Source: Alkalibaculum bacchi
GTDB lineage: Bacteria > Bacillota > Clostridia > Eubacteriales > Alkalibacteraceae
Length of the DNA: 64,000 nucleotides
Assembly: GCF_937875145.1 (NCBI RefSeq)
Contig: NZ_CALNCS010000021.1
Location: 39,909 to 103,908 of the forward strand
Direction: 5' to 3'
Shown: positions 16,344 to 24,720 of the stretch, piece after piece
Layout: every line of letters starts with the position of its first letter
Position numbering within the stretch: position 1 is the first letter of the stretch
Notes under the pieces: generated by a model
The model's database searches: none
What the model was told of the DNA's origin: nothing
What the model saw: only the letters and a program-made list of their open reading frames with translations
Made by a program: the position numbers and the translations under genes

Positions 16344-17085
16344 AAAAGATGTTGTTAGTGAACGTTCCCAGCTTAAATTTGCAAACATTTCTTGAATATA
16401 TAAGGCTTGGCATTCATCCAATCCTGTAATTTACATTTAATCATATTGAGATATCAGCTGTGAAAGTATTTAACTGCTCCATCGATAGAGGTATAAGGCT
16501 CTTAAGAGCCTTTGTTAGATCTAAGTTCTATATATCATCACAGAATATGTAAAATAATTTGTAATAGGTTTTCTGATCATTATGGTTTTTTCATATCCAT
16601 CAAGGCATAGTCAGCCTGTATACTAGTATCAAGTAGTCGTTGGATTAATAGAACAGCAGCTTGATTTCAGTATTTTCAAATAATTTATTTTGGTATATCG
16701 TAAAATTAGCACTTTCTTTGTGTAGTTTTGATTTCACTAATCTTATTATACTAAAGATTGGTGCTATTTTTATGTTAAGTCACCAATTTATGAAGTATTT
16801 TGCTGGATTTATCAAGTATTCAACCCATTTTTACTGGTGGGAAAGTTGAATTCCTAATTAAAAAATATTCATTTCTGCTGAGGTATGTTTTCTTATAGAA
16901 ATACTCATGATTTAACTTCTGTACTTAGTACTATTGTAGTTACATTTTTTATTAGAATGGTGGTTAGAATACAACAGTTCATAAGGTTGATTCAATAAAT
17001 CGGAGAATGTAATATATGGAAAAGCATCCTTCAATAGTATAAAATAATACTTAGAATATACAAATTATTATCAAGGGGGATAAAT
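16344..17085. other. 742-bp intergenic region with no supported gene
   Basis: A perfect 18-bp palindrome, AAGGCTCTTAAGAGCCTT, lies at 16495-16512. A weak 62-codon frame at 16661-16849 is hydrophobic and lacks a ribosome site. A TTAGCAC/GTGCTATTTTT pair near 16710-16770 may be a terminator. The stretch may be a decayed gene or spacer of the element. A good ribosome site (AAGGGGGATAA) appears just before the lipoprotein gene. Confidence 0.45.
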
Positions 17086-17934
17086 ATGAGAAAATTAACA
17101 ACTGCAATAATACTTGTTGCATTAGCATTAATGTTTACTGGATGTGGAAATAACATTGTTAAGAAATCCATTGAACAAGCTAACACTGCAATAGAAGGTA
17201 AGGATTATGATAAAGCTTTGCTTGCATTAGAATTAGCATTAGATGAAGAAAATGATAATGTAGAGGCTAATAAGTTATATTCTATATTACAAAGTTACCA
17301 AAAGGCAAAAAAAGCAGTAGATGAGAATAAAATTAATGAAGCGAAAGAAATATTAGATGACATCGATGAGCGCTATAAAAATTATCCAATTAAAGAGGAT
17401 GTAAATTCACTAAATAATCTAATTCAAGAAAAAGTTAAAGAGGTTGAAGTAATTAACAACAATATAACTAAGCTAGAAAAACTAATTGAAGAGAAAAAGT
17501 ATGATGAGGCAAAAACCTTAATTGAAGAAATTAATAAAAGTTCATTAAATGAAGATCAAAAAAATAAAATAAATGAATTAGATTCTAAAGTTACTTCAGA
17601 AAAGGCTAAAGCAGAAACTGAAAGTAAAAAAAAGGCTACTTCAAACAGTAGTAATAACGATAATACTAGTAACAGTCTTACTGAAGCTCAAGCTTATGAT
17701 TTGATCTTGTCAGTTATAAACCTCGAAAAAGATTACGAGATTGTATATTCAGGTGTTATAACAATAGAATCATCCTCGTATATACCATCGGAAGCGAGAG
17801 GTAAAACAGCATATATGTTTTATGAAAATCATGTTCCTAGTGGAACTTCAATAGCTGATTACTATGTTGACATGGAACGGCATGTTTATAAAAACACTTT
17901 TTCAGCAGACGGAAAATGTATAAAAATACATTGA
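17086..17934 (+). CDS. Lipoprotein with coiled-coil/TPR-like repeats, copy 1
   Basis: A 282-residue exported lipoprotein: signal peptide with lipobox LMFTGC and lipidated Cys20. Residues 25-190 are helical with repeat-like motifs (IEGKDYDKALLALELALDEE resembles a TPR unit; the KKYDEAKTLIEEI stretch is another). A Ser/Asn-rich linker (about 190-205) leads to a C-terminal domain of about 80 residues that differs from copy 2. AAGGGGGAT precedes the ATG. With the next gene it forms a tandem duplication at the right end of the element and is probably cargo. The role is unknown; envelope scaffolding or binding is possible. Confidence 0.82.
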   Translation: MRKLTTAIILVALALMFTGCGNNIVKKSIEQANTAIEGKDYDKALLALELALDEENDNVEANKLYSILQSYQKAKKAVDENKINEAKEILDDIDERYKNYPIKEDVNSLNNLIQEKVKEVEVINNNITKLEKLIEEKKYDEAKTLIEEINKSSLNEDQKNKINELDSKVTSEKAKAETESKKKATSNSSNNDNTSNSLTEAQAYDLILSVINLEKDYEIVYSGVITIESSSYIPSEARGKTAYMFYENHVPSGTSIADYYVDMERHVYKNTFSADGKCIKIH

Positions 17935-18018
17935 TTATGATAATTTAAGTATTTAAACTTATAATGTATCATAATTATTGGGAAATAATAGCTAAAGTAT
18001 ATACTAAGGGGAATTATT

Positions 18019-18834
18019 ATGAAGAAAATAACTAAAACAATCCTACTTATGGTATTGGTATTAACATTAACTGGATGTGGAAATAGCATTGTAAAAAAAT
18101 CATTAGAACAAGCTAACATAGCAATAGAAAGTAAGGATTACGATAAAGCTTTAGTCGCATTGGAATTAGCATTAGACGAAGAAAATGATAATGCAGAAGC
18201 AAATAAGTTATATTCCATATTAGAAACTTATCAAAGGGCAAAAGAGGCAGTAGATGAGAATAAAATCAATGAAGCAAAAGAAATATTAGATGACATCGAT
18301 GGGCGTTACAAAAATTATTCAATTAAAGAAGATGTGGATTCACTAAATAATCAAATTGAAGAGAAGACAAAAGAAGTAGAAGTAACTAACAATAATATAA
18401 CTAAGCTAGAAGGTCTAATTGGTGAGAAGAATTATAGTGAAGCAAAAACTTTAATTGAAGAAATAAATAAAGGTTTAGTTAATGAAAATCAACAGAACAA
18501 AATAAACGAACTAAATTCTAAAGTTGATTCAGAATTGACTAAAATTGAAGTAGAAAATAAAGCTGAGAAAAAGGCTAAGACAGAAGCTACTAGCAAAAAA
18601 GAGGAATTTACAGTAGATAAAGCTATAGAGATAGCTGAAAATTATTATGGATTAGATAAGGATGTAGAGTATTACTATGAAAAAGAACCAACATATATAA
18701 ACAACAGGAAGGCATATTGGATATCGCTTAAATCTATATCTATGATAGAAGAAGGTGGATCAGGGACACTACTATGGGCTTATGTTACTGAAGATGGTAA
18801 AATAATAGAATTTGGAGAGGACGTAGTAAACTAA
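18019..18834 (+). CDS. Lipoprotein with coiled-coil/TPR-like repeats, copy 2
   Basis: A 271-residue paralog of the preceding lipoprotein. The signal peptide ends in LTLTGC (Cys20), and residues 20-190 are near-identical to copy 1. The C-terminal domain is unrelated in sequence to copy 1 (AYWISLKSISMIEEGG, then WAYVTEDGKIIEFG) and resembles a PepSY- or YcdB-type small beta domain. AAGGGGAAT precedes the ATG. A terminator follows at 18841 and the element's right end at 18895. The conserved N-terminus with a swapped C-terminus suggests domain exchange after duplication. Confidence 0.82.
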   Translation: MKKITKTILLMVLVLTLTGCGNSIVKKSLEQANIAIESKDYDKALVALELALDEENDNAEANKLYSILETYQRAKEAVDENKINEAKEILDDIDGRYKNYSIKEDVDSLNNQIEEKTKEVEVTNNNITKLEGLIGEKNYSEAKTLIEEINKGLVNENQQNKINELNSKVDSELTKIEVENKAEKKAKTEATSKKEEFTVDKAIEIAENYYGLDKDVEYYYEKEPTYINNRKAYWISLKSISMIEEGGSGTLLWAYVTEDGKIIEFGEDVVN

Positions 18835-18840
18835 AGAATT

Positions 18841-18873
18841 CATTCCCTAGGTGAATGGGGAATGTAATTTTTT
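18841..18873 (+). terminator. Terminator after the lipoprotein pair
   Basis: CATTCCC (18841-18847) pairs with GGGAATG (18858-18864), followed by TAATTTTTT. Confidence 0.75.
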
Positions 18874-18894
18874 ATCTGATGATATAGGTACGGA

Positions 18895-18921
18895 GAACCT
18901 TATCACAAATAGATAAGGTTC
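18895..18921 (+). repeat. Attachment-site repeat copy 3 (right end of the element)
   Basis: GAACCTTATCACAAATAG matches the rlmH-end repeat at 14 of 18 positions. The 27-bp unit is a perfect inverted repeat, GAACCTTATC with GATAAGGTTC, and shares its length and GAACC/GGTTC ends with copy 2 at 5440. It marks the likely right junction with the chromosome. Confidence 0.7.
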
Positions 18922-18966
18922 ATAAGAGTCTAGATTTATCTTAATTATATTTTGTTAAGGTGTTTT

Positions 18967-19674
18967 TTACCATTCTTTTGGTTTGTAATTTAATTCTTTA
19001 AATAATTGAGTTCTTTCTTTCTTCGATAAATCTCTCCATTTTCCTATAGGAAGATCACCTAAATGAATATTCATGATTCGAATTCTTTGAAGCCGTTTGA
19101 CTTCATATCCTAATCCAGCGCACATACGGCGAATTTGACGATTTAATCCCTGTGTGAGAATGATTTTAAAATCATATTTTGATAGTTGAAAAGTCTTACA
19201 AGGAAGCGTTTTTGTATTTAAAATTTCAACGCCCTCCGACATCTTCTTTAAAAATTGAGGGGTAATGGGTTTATTTACTGAAACAATATATTCCTTTTCG
19301 TGTCGATATTCTGAACGCAGAATTTCATTAACAATATCCCCGTCATTAGTAAGAAGAATTAAGCCCTCCGAATCTTTATCTAAGCGCCCAATATGAAATA
19401 TTCTTAAGGGATGATTGACAAAATCAACGATATTTCCCTTTATATTCTTTTCTGTTGTACTCGTGATTCCTACAGGTTTGTTTAAGGCGATATAGACTTT
19501 ATTACTTACTACCCGAACTGGCTTTCCGTCTATGCGAACATCATCACCCGGTGCTACATTGCTACCTAATGTAGCATGGTTACCATTAATCGTAACCTTT
19601 CCATCGGCAATTAATTTATCAGCACCTCTCCTAGATGTTTTTCCTGATTCGCTTATATATTTATTAATGCGCAT
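18967..19674 (-). CDS. rluF: 23S rRNA pseudouridine synthase, RluF-like (RsuA family)
   Basis: Converts a uridine of 23S rRNA to pseudouridine. Residues 1-48 form an S4 RNA-binding domain (INKYISESGKTSRRGADKLI). The catalytic domain holds ALNKPVGITSTTE and the motif GRLDKDSEGL with catalytic Asp99. RQIRRMCAGLGYEVKRLQRI is the conserved C-terminal motif. The length of 235 is normal for RluF. The ATG at 19674 is preferred to a GTG two codons upstream because AAGGA is better spaced from it. It faces the right end of the mobile element and is the first chromosomal gene beyond it. Confidence 0.9.
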   Translation of the reverse strand: MRINKYISESGKTSRRGADKLIADGKVTINGNHATLGSNVAPGDDVRIDGKPVRVVSNKVYIALNKPVGITSTTEKNIKGNIVDFVNHPLRIFHIGRLDKDSEGLILLTNDGDIVNEILRSEYRHEKEYIVSVNKPITPQFLKKMSEGVEILNTKTLPCKTFQLSKYDFKIILTQGLNRQIRRMCAGLGYEVKRLQRIRIMNIHLGDLPIGKWRDLSKKERTQLFKELNYKPKEW

Positions 19675-19921
19675 GATCACACATCCTTAATAAGATGATT
19701 CTTTTATTTAAATATTAATTATACCTGATACTTAGAATGAAACATAGACCTTATTTATGAAAGGGCTGATAACATCTTGAATTTAGCTACGAGAGGTTCA
19801 ACTAAAATGTATCCTTTGTAAAAGAATAGTTTAATCCTTGTAAAAAGATAATTATACCTTTGTATATGTGTAGATTTAGGTATATTCTAGTATTAGAAAA
19901 ATAAATTTTAGGAGTATTGTG

Positions 19922-21331
19922 ATGAGGCACAAAAAAACAAAACTTCATAGCCTAGTTGCCGTTGGTATACTAGGAATTATTGTCTTGTCTGTTTTTATCT
20001 TTGGCAGTGATCCCGTTATCTCTACAAATGAAGCAATACCAGATAGCAGGGTGATAGCGCAGACTGCATATCCGGGAGTAGACATAGTTACTGAAATTCA
20101 CGATGAAAGAATGTATTATATAGCAATTCACTATCCAACGTTTAAAGATGAATCTTTAAACGAACAGATGTGTAAGTATGTATCTTCATCGAAAAAAATT
20201 TTTTTTGATGAAGTAGCCCAGAAGAAAAAGTACTTAAATGAACTTCCAGCTTCATTGTATATTTTATTTGATATCCATCCAGTGACCCAGGATGTTTATT
20301 CTATAGTCTTTCATGTAGAAAGCTACGTTATGGGGGCAAATGGTGCTCAAAGCTCAAAAGTCTTTATCGTAGATGTTAATGAAAATGCTACGATACAACA
20401 AACAGAGATCCTAGTAGATAATGAGCAAAATCGAAATAAGCTTTACACTTTATTACTAAATGAGTTTGAAGAATCCAAAGAATACAAGCCATTTTTCTTT
20501 AAAGAAGAATTAAAAAAATGGATTGAAGATGAAAATAACAGATTTTCACATATGTTTATTAGGGATCATTCTATTGTATTTAAATTTGATAAGTATGTAG
20601 TTACTGCAGGAGCAGCAGGCTCTCCAGAGATTTCTATACCTTTAGAGAAGCTAAAAGAATTATTGACAGATGAATGGCAAAAAAGATTAAATCTTATCGA
20701 AGTAGACAGCAAAATGGACGAACCAAATACGCCCCCTACTGCGGAAGAGGATCTAAAAGGAAGTGAATCGCCAGGTAAACGTCAGGTCGCCCTTACTTTT
20801 GATGATGGACCACACGAGATCAATACATTGAAAATCCTTGAATTATTAGATAAACACAATGCAAAGGCTACCTTTTTTATGCTAGGAAATAGGGTTGACT
20901 TCTACCCAGGTATAGCGAAAGAGATTTCTAAAAGAGGTCATGAATTGGGCAATCATACATGGAATCATAAAAATTTAAAGGCACTTAATGAAGAGGAAAT
21001 CGATAAAGAAATTCAAATGACTAGTGATGCAATACGGGAGGCAACAGAAAAAGAACCTACTGTATTTCGACCTCCTTATGGTGGGATAAATAATCAAGTA
21101 TATAATGCCACTAGTTTACCGCTTGTATTGTGGACGGTTGATACAAAAGATTGGAAGACCCGCAATGCAAGGAAAGTGCTAAATGAAGTTAAAAATAATG
21201 TAGAAGATGGTTCCATCGTTCTCATGCATGACATTCACAGCGCTACAGTGGAAGCAGTTGATTTAGTATTACAGTATTTAGAGGCAGAAGATTACGAATG
21301 CATCACTGTATCCGAATTAAATATAGAATAA
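19922..21331 (+). CDS. Membrane-anchored polysaccharide deacetylase, PdaC-like
   Basis: An N-terminal signal anchor (residues 10-30), a DUF4163/DUF3298-like region (about 45-245) and a NodB-type deacetylase domain (about 285-469). NodB motifs visible: TFDDGPH near 291, the zinc His pair in GHELGNHTWNH, RPPYGG, WTVDTKDW and IVLMHDIH. The same order (DUF3298 then NodB) occurs in Bacillus PdaC, which removes acetyl groups from peptidoglycan. The protein should act at the outer membrane face on cell-wall glycan. AGGAG at 19910 sets the ATG at 19922 rather than the GTG just before it. A bidirectional terminator separates it from sfsA. Confidence 0.88.
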   Translation: MRHKKTKLHSLVAVGILGIIVLSVFIFGSDPVISTNEAIPDSRVIAQTAYPGVDIVTEIHDERMYYIAIHYPTFKDESLNEQMCKYVSSSKKIFFDEVAQKKKYLNELPASLYILFDIHPVTQDVYSIVFHVESYVMGANGAQSSKVFIVDVNENATIQQTEILVDNEQNRNKLYTLLLNEFEESKEYKPFFFKEELKKWIEDENNRFSHMFIRDHSIVFKFDKYVVTAGAAGSPEISIPLEKLKELLTDEWQKRLNLIEVDSKMDEPNTPPTAEEDLKGSESPGKRQVALTFDDGPHEINTLKILELLDKHNAKATFFMLGNRVDFYPGIAKEISKRGHELGNHTWNHKNLKALNEEEIDKEIQMTSDAIREATEKEPTVFRPPYGGINNQVYNATSLPLVLWTVDTKDWKTRNARKVLNEVKNNVEDGSIVLMHDIHSATVEAVDLVLQYLEAEDYECITVSELNIE

Positions 21332-21368
21332 GGTATCATACATCATTGCGAAAAGTACATATATTAAA

Positions 21369-21406
21369 AACGCCAAAGTCTGTATATTGACTTTAGCGTT
21401 TTTTTA
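21369..21406. terminator. Bidirectional terminator between the deacetylase and sfsA
   Basis: AACGCCAAAGTC (21369-21380) pairs with GACTTTAGCGTT (21389-21400) with one mismatch; a T run follows on the plus strand and A-rich sequence precedes it. Confidence 0.8.
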
Positions 21407-21424
21407 TTTAATAGGAAAGTTTAG

Positions 21425-22129
21425 CTACCTGACCACCTTAACGGCCACTCCATTTAGCTTCAAAGAGTCCCGCTCAACATCAGATTCGTAAGCTAAAACC
21501 TGGACTCCCTTATTTTGAGCGTATTGTAAAGCCTCGCCAAATTCCTTTTGAGTACGATTATTAGAGGTAAAGTATTTCACATTGTTCATTTGGATGACAA
21601 ATACAATGTATGCCATATAGCCATCTTCTAAAGCCTGTACTAATTCATATACATGTTTTAATCCTCGCGCTGTAGGAGCATCTGGAAATTTTACTACGCC
21701 ATCTTCTTCTAAGGTAACCCCTTTTACTTCAATAAATGCTTTTTTGTTTTTGTTTTCAATATAAAAATCAAAGCGAGATTTTTGATATACTCTCTCAGGT
21801 CTAATTTCAGCAATTTCTTCAAAATTTGGCAGTAGAATAGTTTTATTTAAAAGTCCTTCATGTAACACTTTATTTGGTGCTTGTGAGTCTATATTGATTA
21901 GGCGATGGCCTTTTTTTACGCTAATAAGGGAGTAAGCGGTCTTTCGATTAGGATTGTCGCTGTGCTCTAAATAAACCGTGGCCCCTTTTGTAAGAAGTTC
22001 CTTACAACGACCTGTATTTCTTACGTGACAAATTTCAATTTTTTTATCAATTTTTATGTGAGCAATAAAGCGATTAGGTCGAGAAATAAATTCTCCCTCT
22101 ACGATGTTTTTATATTTCAAAGAATTCAC
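21425..22129 (-). CDS. sfsA: SfsA family protein (sugar fermentation stimulation)
   Basis: A 234-residue SfsA homolog: N-terminal OB-like part with RPNRFIAHIKID and HVRNTGRC, then a restriction-nuclease-like fold with the acidic core FDFYIE (about 140-150) and AFIEVKGVTL. In enterobacteria the protein was described as a DNA-binding regulator of maltose genes; the fold suggests nucleic-acid processing and its real role is unclear. Length is standard. It is monocistronic, ending against a shared terminator. Confidence 0.92.
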   Translation of the reverse strand: MNSLKYKNIVEGEFISRPNRFIAHIKIDKKIEICHVRNTGRCKELLTKGATVYLEHSDNPNRKTAYSLISVKKGHRLINIDSQAPNKVLHEGLLNKTILLPNFEEIAEIRPERVYQKSRFDFYIENKNKKAFIEVKGVTLEEDGVVKFPDAPTARGLKHVYELVQALEDGYMAYIVFVIQMNNVKYFTSNNRTQKEFGEALQYAQNKGVQVLAYESDVERDSLKLNGVAVKVVR

Positions 22130-22431
22130 TCCAATACTGTTTCTAGAATAGTCAGTATATCATATATAATTGGTTTCGTCTTTTATTGAATGTTGTTATT
22201 TATTGAAAGTGAGTTGAACGGGTATGTCTTTACGTAATAAGTAATTTAGAATTATTTTTAGTACATGCATAAGCTAGTGATCTTTATTAAATATACATCC
22301 CAAAATAAAAAAACATCTATTTTATGGATTGAATTTTTCTGCTTTTCGCCAATTTATTTCAAATCTTTACAAGTCATAATCTAAAAATTTTGAAACATAC
22401 TAAGAGTAATAAAGTAGGAGGAGATAAAATT

Positions 22432-22665
22432 ATGAAAAATAAGCCAAAACCAGATGATAGAAGAGATAATGTAGATAAAATTGAGTATAATATTGGGAAA
22501 ACTCTTCAAAATATCGAACGTGCTAACGAGATGATTGATGTTACAGATGATCAAAATATGAAAGAAACTCTTAAAGAAAAAAATGAGAGAAGAAAAGACG
22601 CTCTTAAGGGGATGAGAGAAGAAATCAGAGATGAAGCAACAGATAAGAAAAACGGATACAAATAA
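22432..22665 (+). CDS. tlp: Tlp-family small acid-soluble spore protein
   Basis: A 77-residue, highly charged, helical protein with the Tlp signature MKNKPKPDDRRDNVDKI and KEKNERRKDAL. Tlp is a minor spore protein found in the forespore of Bacillus and clostridia. The ATG at 22432 follows AGGAGGAGATAAAATT; an upstream in-frame ATG at 22390 lacks a ribosome site. A terminator follows at 22692. This gene is the best single evidence in the window that the organism forms endospores. Confidence 0.9.
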   Translation: MKNKPKPDDRRDNVDKIEYNIGKTLQNIERANEMIDVTDDQNMKETLKEKNERRKDALKGMREEIRDEATDKKNGYK

Positions 22666-22691
22666 CCGCAAAGTTTAAGATGAAAATTATA

Positions 22692-22718
22692 AACCTCGCT
22701 TTTGCGAGGTTGTTTTTG
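22692..22718 (+). terminator. Terminator after tlp
   Basis: AACCTCGC (22692-22699) pairs with GCGAGGTT (22704-22711), followed by GTTTTT. Confidence 0.85.
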
Positions 22719-22864
22719 ATTACTACCTTAAAGCATTCCGTTTTCCCTAATACTTACACTTGAAAATTTCCCTATTTCATGTATAAGCTACGAAGCAGCT
22801 AAGGCAATCTGAGGCATAAATATGGTATAATAAGGCTGTTCTATTTAATATAAAAGGCGTGATA

Positions 22865-23455
22865 ATGATGGAAAGCACAATAAAAAAGAAGAGAATTGTT
22901 GTGGGTATGAGTGGTGCTAGTGGTGCTATACTTGGGATTAATCTCTTAAAGATTTTAAAAGAAAGACCGGATTACGAGAGCCACCTTGTCATTTCTAAGG
23001 GAGCGGAGGAGACAATTTGCCAAGAGACAAAGTACAAAGTGTCCGATGTAGCGGATTTGGCAGATTGTTTTTACGATATAAAAAATATTGGTGGCAAAAT
23101 TGCTTCAGGCACTTTTCGCACAGAAGGAATGATTATTATCCCTTGTAGCATGAAAACTGTAGCAGGAATTGCAACGGGTTATTCGGATAATTTACTGCTG
23201 AGGGCAGCGGATGTTACCTTAAAAGAGGGACGAACTCTTGTGGTAGTTCCTAGAGAAACGCCTTTAAGTTCTATACATCTAAGAAATATGCTGACTTTGT
23301 CACAAGCCGGAGCCATTCTAATTCCACCAATGATTACATATTACAATGACCCTTATAGTGTAGATGATATGAATACACATATTATCGGCAAGGTTTTAGA
23401 AAAATTTCACATTGAACTAGATGGATTTAAGCGATGGGGAGAAGATGTATGGTAG
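22865..23455 (+). CDS. ubiX: UbiX-type flavin prenyltransferase
   Basis: Makes prenylated FMN, the cofactor of UbiD-type decarboxylases, from FMN and dimethylallyl phosphate. Motifs: GMSGASGAILG near the N-terminus, PCSMKTVAGIATGYSDNLLL in the middle, and RETPLSSIHLRNM. The 196-residue length is normal. ATG 22865 is chosen over a GTG six bases upstream because AAGG at 22854-22857 has the right spacing. Its end overlaps the next gene by 7 bp. No UbiD decarboxylase is in the window, so the client enzyme must lie elsewhere. Confidence 0.92.
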   Translation: MMESTIKKKRIVVGMSGASGAILGINLLKILKERPDYESHLVISKGAEETICQETKYKVSDVADLADCFYDIKNIGGKIASGTFRTEGMIIIPCSMKTVAGIATGYSDNLLLRAADVTLKEGRTLVVVPRETPLSSIHLRNMLTLSQAGAILIPPMITYYNDPYSVDDMNTHIIGKVLEKFHIELDGFKRWGEDVW

Positions 23456-23817
23456 AATGTTCTGTTAAAGATGGGCGAATACATATAGAGGCAAAGGCCA
23501 TCTCTATTGGTGAGGATCTGTGTGTAATCATATCAGGAGGGGATACGCCTCATATAGGGTGCGTAACAGCAAGTGTTCCTAGGCCAAGTCTTTTAGACCC
23601 TAATATAATAAGCGCCACTACATCTGTCATAAACTTTATAGGTCATAAAGATGATGAGGTGGCAAAGTATGTATCCCATAAGCTTTCTTTATCTCTTAAT
23701 AAGAATGTAGTAGCAACCTGCGGCATCCATATTGAGCGTATTACGATGGAAGAAATTAAGAAGGTAAAGGCTCTTACAGAGAAGCTTGCACAAATTCTAC
23801 TTAGCAAACTTTCCTAA
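23449..23817 (+). CDS. LpdD-like prenyl-FMN chaperone/partner protein
   Basis: A 122-residue alpha/beta protein with a conserved pattern of proteins encoded beside UbiX/UbiD (IEAKAISIGEDLCVIISGGD, PHIGCV, SVPRPS, then SATTSV and a VVATCGIHI motif). The related small subunit LpdD/VdcD of gallate-type decarboxylases is thought to help load prenyl-FMN. Overlap with ubiX (start ATG inside the ubiX 3' end, GGGGAGAAG as ribosome site) implies translational coupling. Family assignment is by pattern and context. Confidence 0.65.
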   Translation: MVECSVKDGRIHIEAKAISIGEDLCVIISGGDTPHIGCVTASVPRPSLLDPNIISATTSVINFIGHKDDEVAKYVSHKLSLSLNKNVVATCGIHIERITMEEIKKVKALTEKLAQILLSKLS

Positions 23818-23868
23818 ATAATCATAAACGATTCTGTTTAGATAGCTTGAATTTTCTTTTAGAAAAAG

Positions 23869-23910
23869 AAAGTGTATACCTGGCTAAAGGGTCAAGTATA
23901 CACTTTCTAT
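23869..23910. terminator. Terminator between the UbiX pair and the DJ-1 gene
   Basis: AAAGTGTATAC (23869-23879) pairs perfectly with GTATACACTTT (23896-23906). It can serve both converging transcripts. Confidence 0.75.
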
Positions 23911-23918
23911 CTTACACT

Positions 23919-24485
23919 TTATTGCTTTTGATTTTGCACGATCAAATGAAATAACATATCTTCTTTTATCGTTTCTGTTTCATTTTTGTAGCCTAAGTAA
24001 TTTAGTATTTCAAAGGCTACAAGAAGTGCAGTGGCAGGTCCTCGTGAAGTGATAAGATTGTCGCAAACTACTACAGGTGCTTCTACATACTCTTGGTATT
24101 CTAATTGATCTTCAAATCCTGGGTAAGAAGTACCTTTTTTGTCTTTTAATATTCCAGTACTATTTAATGCAATAGGAGCAGCACAAATTGCAGATACTAA
24201 TTTACCTTTGCTAAAATATTCTTTAATCATTTCCTGTACTTTACTATTTTCTTGAAGATTCTTAGCCCCAGGCATTCCGCCAGGCAGGTATATTCCATCG
24301 TACTCATCTAAATCTTCGTCTAACAAGACGTCGGCTTGAACGTAAATGTCGTGGGTTCCTCGAACCAATTTCTCTTCTAGTGAACAAGTATCTACTTGCA
24401 CATTTGCACGGCGTAACACATCGACTAAAGTGAGAGCCTCGATTTCTTCAAATCCATCTGCTAAAAAAACCAATATTTTTTTCAT
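23919..24485 (-). CDS. DJ-1/PfpI family protein
   Basis: A 188-residue member of the DJ-1/YajL group. The conserved Glu near residue 14 (GFEEIE) and the nucleophile Cys101 in VSAICAAPIAL at the elbow are present, and PGGMPGAKNL is typical. Such proteins act as redox-sensitive chaperones or glyoxalase/deglycase enzymes. AGGAGGC six bases upstream places the start at 24485, seven codons inside the longest frame. Monocistronic. Confidence 0.9.
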   Translation of the reverse strand: MKKILVFLADGFEEIEALTLVDVLRRANVQVDTCSLEEKLVRGTHDIYVQADVLLDEDLDEYDGIYLPGGMPGAKNLQENSKVQEMIKEYFSKGKLVSAICAAPIALNSTGILKDKKGTSYPGFEDQLEYQEYVEAPVVVCDNLITSRGPATALLVAFEILNYLGYKNETETIKEDMLFHLIVQNQKQ

Positions 24486-24586
24486 AAGTGCCTCCTGTCC
24501 TTTCATATTACGTATAAGTATATCACAAAATCATCTGTTTTAAACAGTAAGGCTAGGGTTGAAAAAATAGTCTAAAACGTATACGC

Positions 24587-24620
24587 ATACATACATATAT
24601 AGATCTATATATGTATGTAT
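24587..24620. repeat. Perfect 34-bp palindrome
   Basis: Seventeen consecutive base pairs mirror about the centre of AGATCT (24601-24606): ATACATACATATATAGA on the left and its exact complement on the right. It lies between the DJ-1 gene and the ABC-F terminator, has no loop and no T tract, and is not explained by a nearby gene. Confidence 0.85.
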
Positions 24621-24675
24621 ATAATAACTATAAGATGGTAGAAGGTTAGTATTCTACTTTTCTCGTCCAACTAAT

Positions 24676-24707
24676 AAAAAACCTAGCATAAAACAACTAG
24701 GTTTTTT
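24676..24707 (-). terminator. Terminator of the ABC-F gene
   Basis: AAAAAACCTAG (24676-24686) and CTAGGTTTTTT (24697-24707) are perfect reverse complements, placed just beyond the stop of the minus-strand gene. Confidence 0.85.
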
Positions 24708-24720
24708 AAAATAGAAAATT

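Larger units (their letters stand above)
5440..18921 (+). mobile_element. SCC-like integrative element inserted at the 3' end of rlmH
   Basis: Bounded by related 27-bp repeats at 5440 and 18895, next to the rlmH-end repeat at 5363. Contents in order: truncated DNA methylase, RadC fragment, broken small genes, small accessory genes, frameshifted RadC, a DUF960 protein, two unknown proteins, an OB-fold-like protein, a D5/P4-type helicase, small genes, a large serine recombinase, and two lipoproteins at the right end. The site, a serine recombinase, a replicative helicase and DUF960 together are the hallmark set of staphylococcal SCC elements. There are no conjugation or phage structural genes. 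The left third is rich in broken genes; the replication/recombination block from 10653 to 16343 is intact. Boundaries are inferred from the repeats. Confidence 0.75.

Noticed and set aside
16661..16849. A 62-codon hydrophobic frame between the recombinase and the lipoproteins
   Set aside because: No ribosome site, low complexity, and no resemblance to a known small membrane protein; kept only as a note in the gap.
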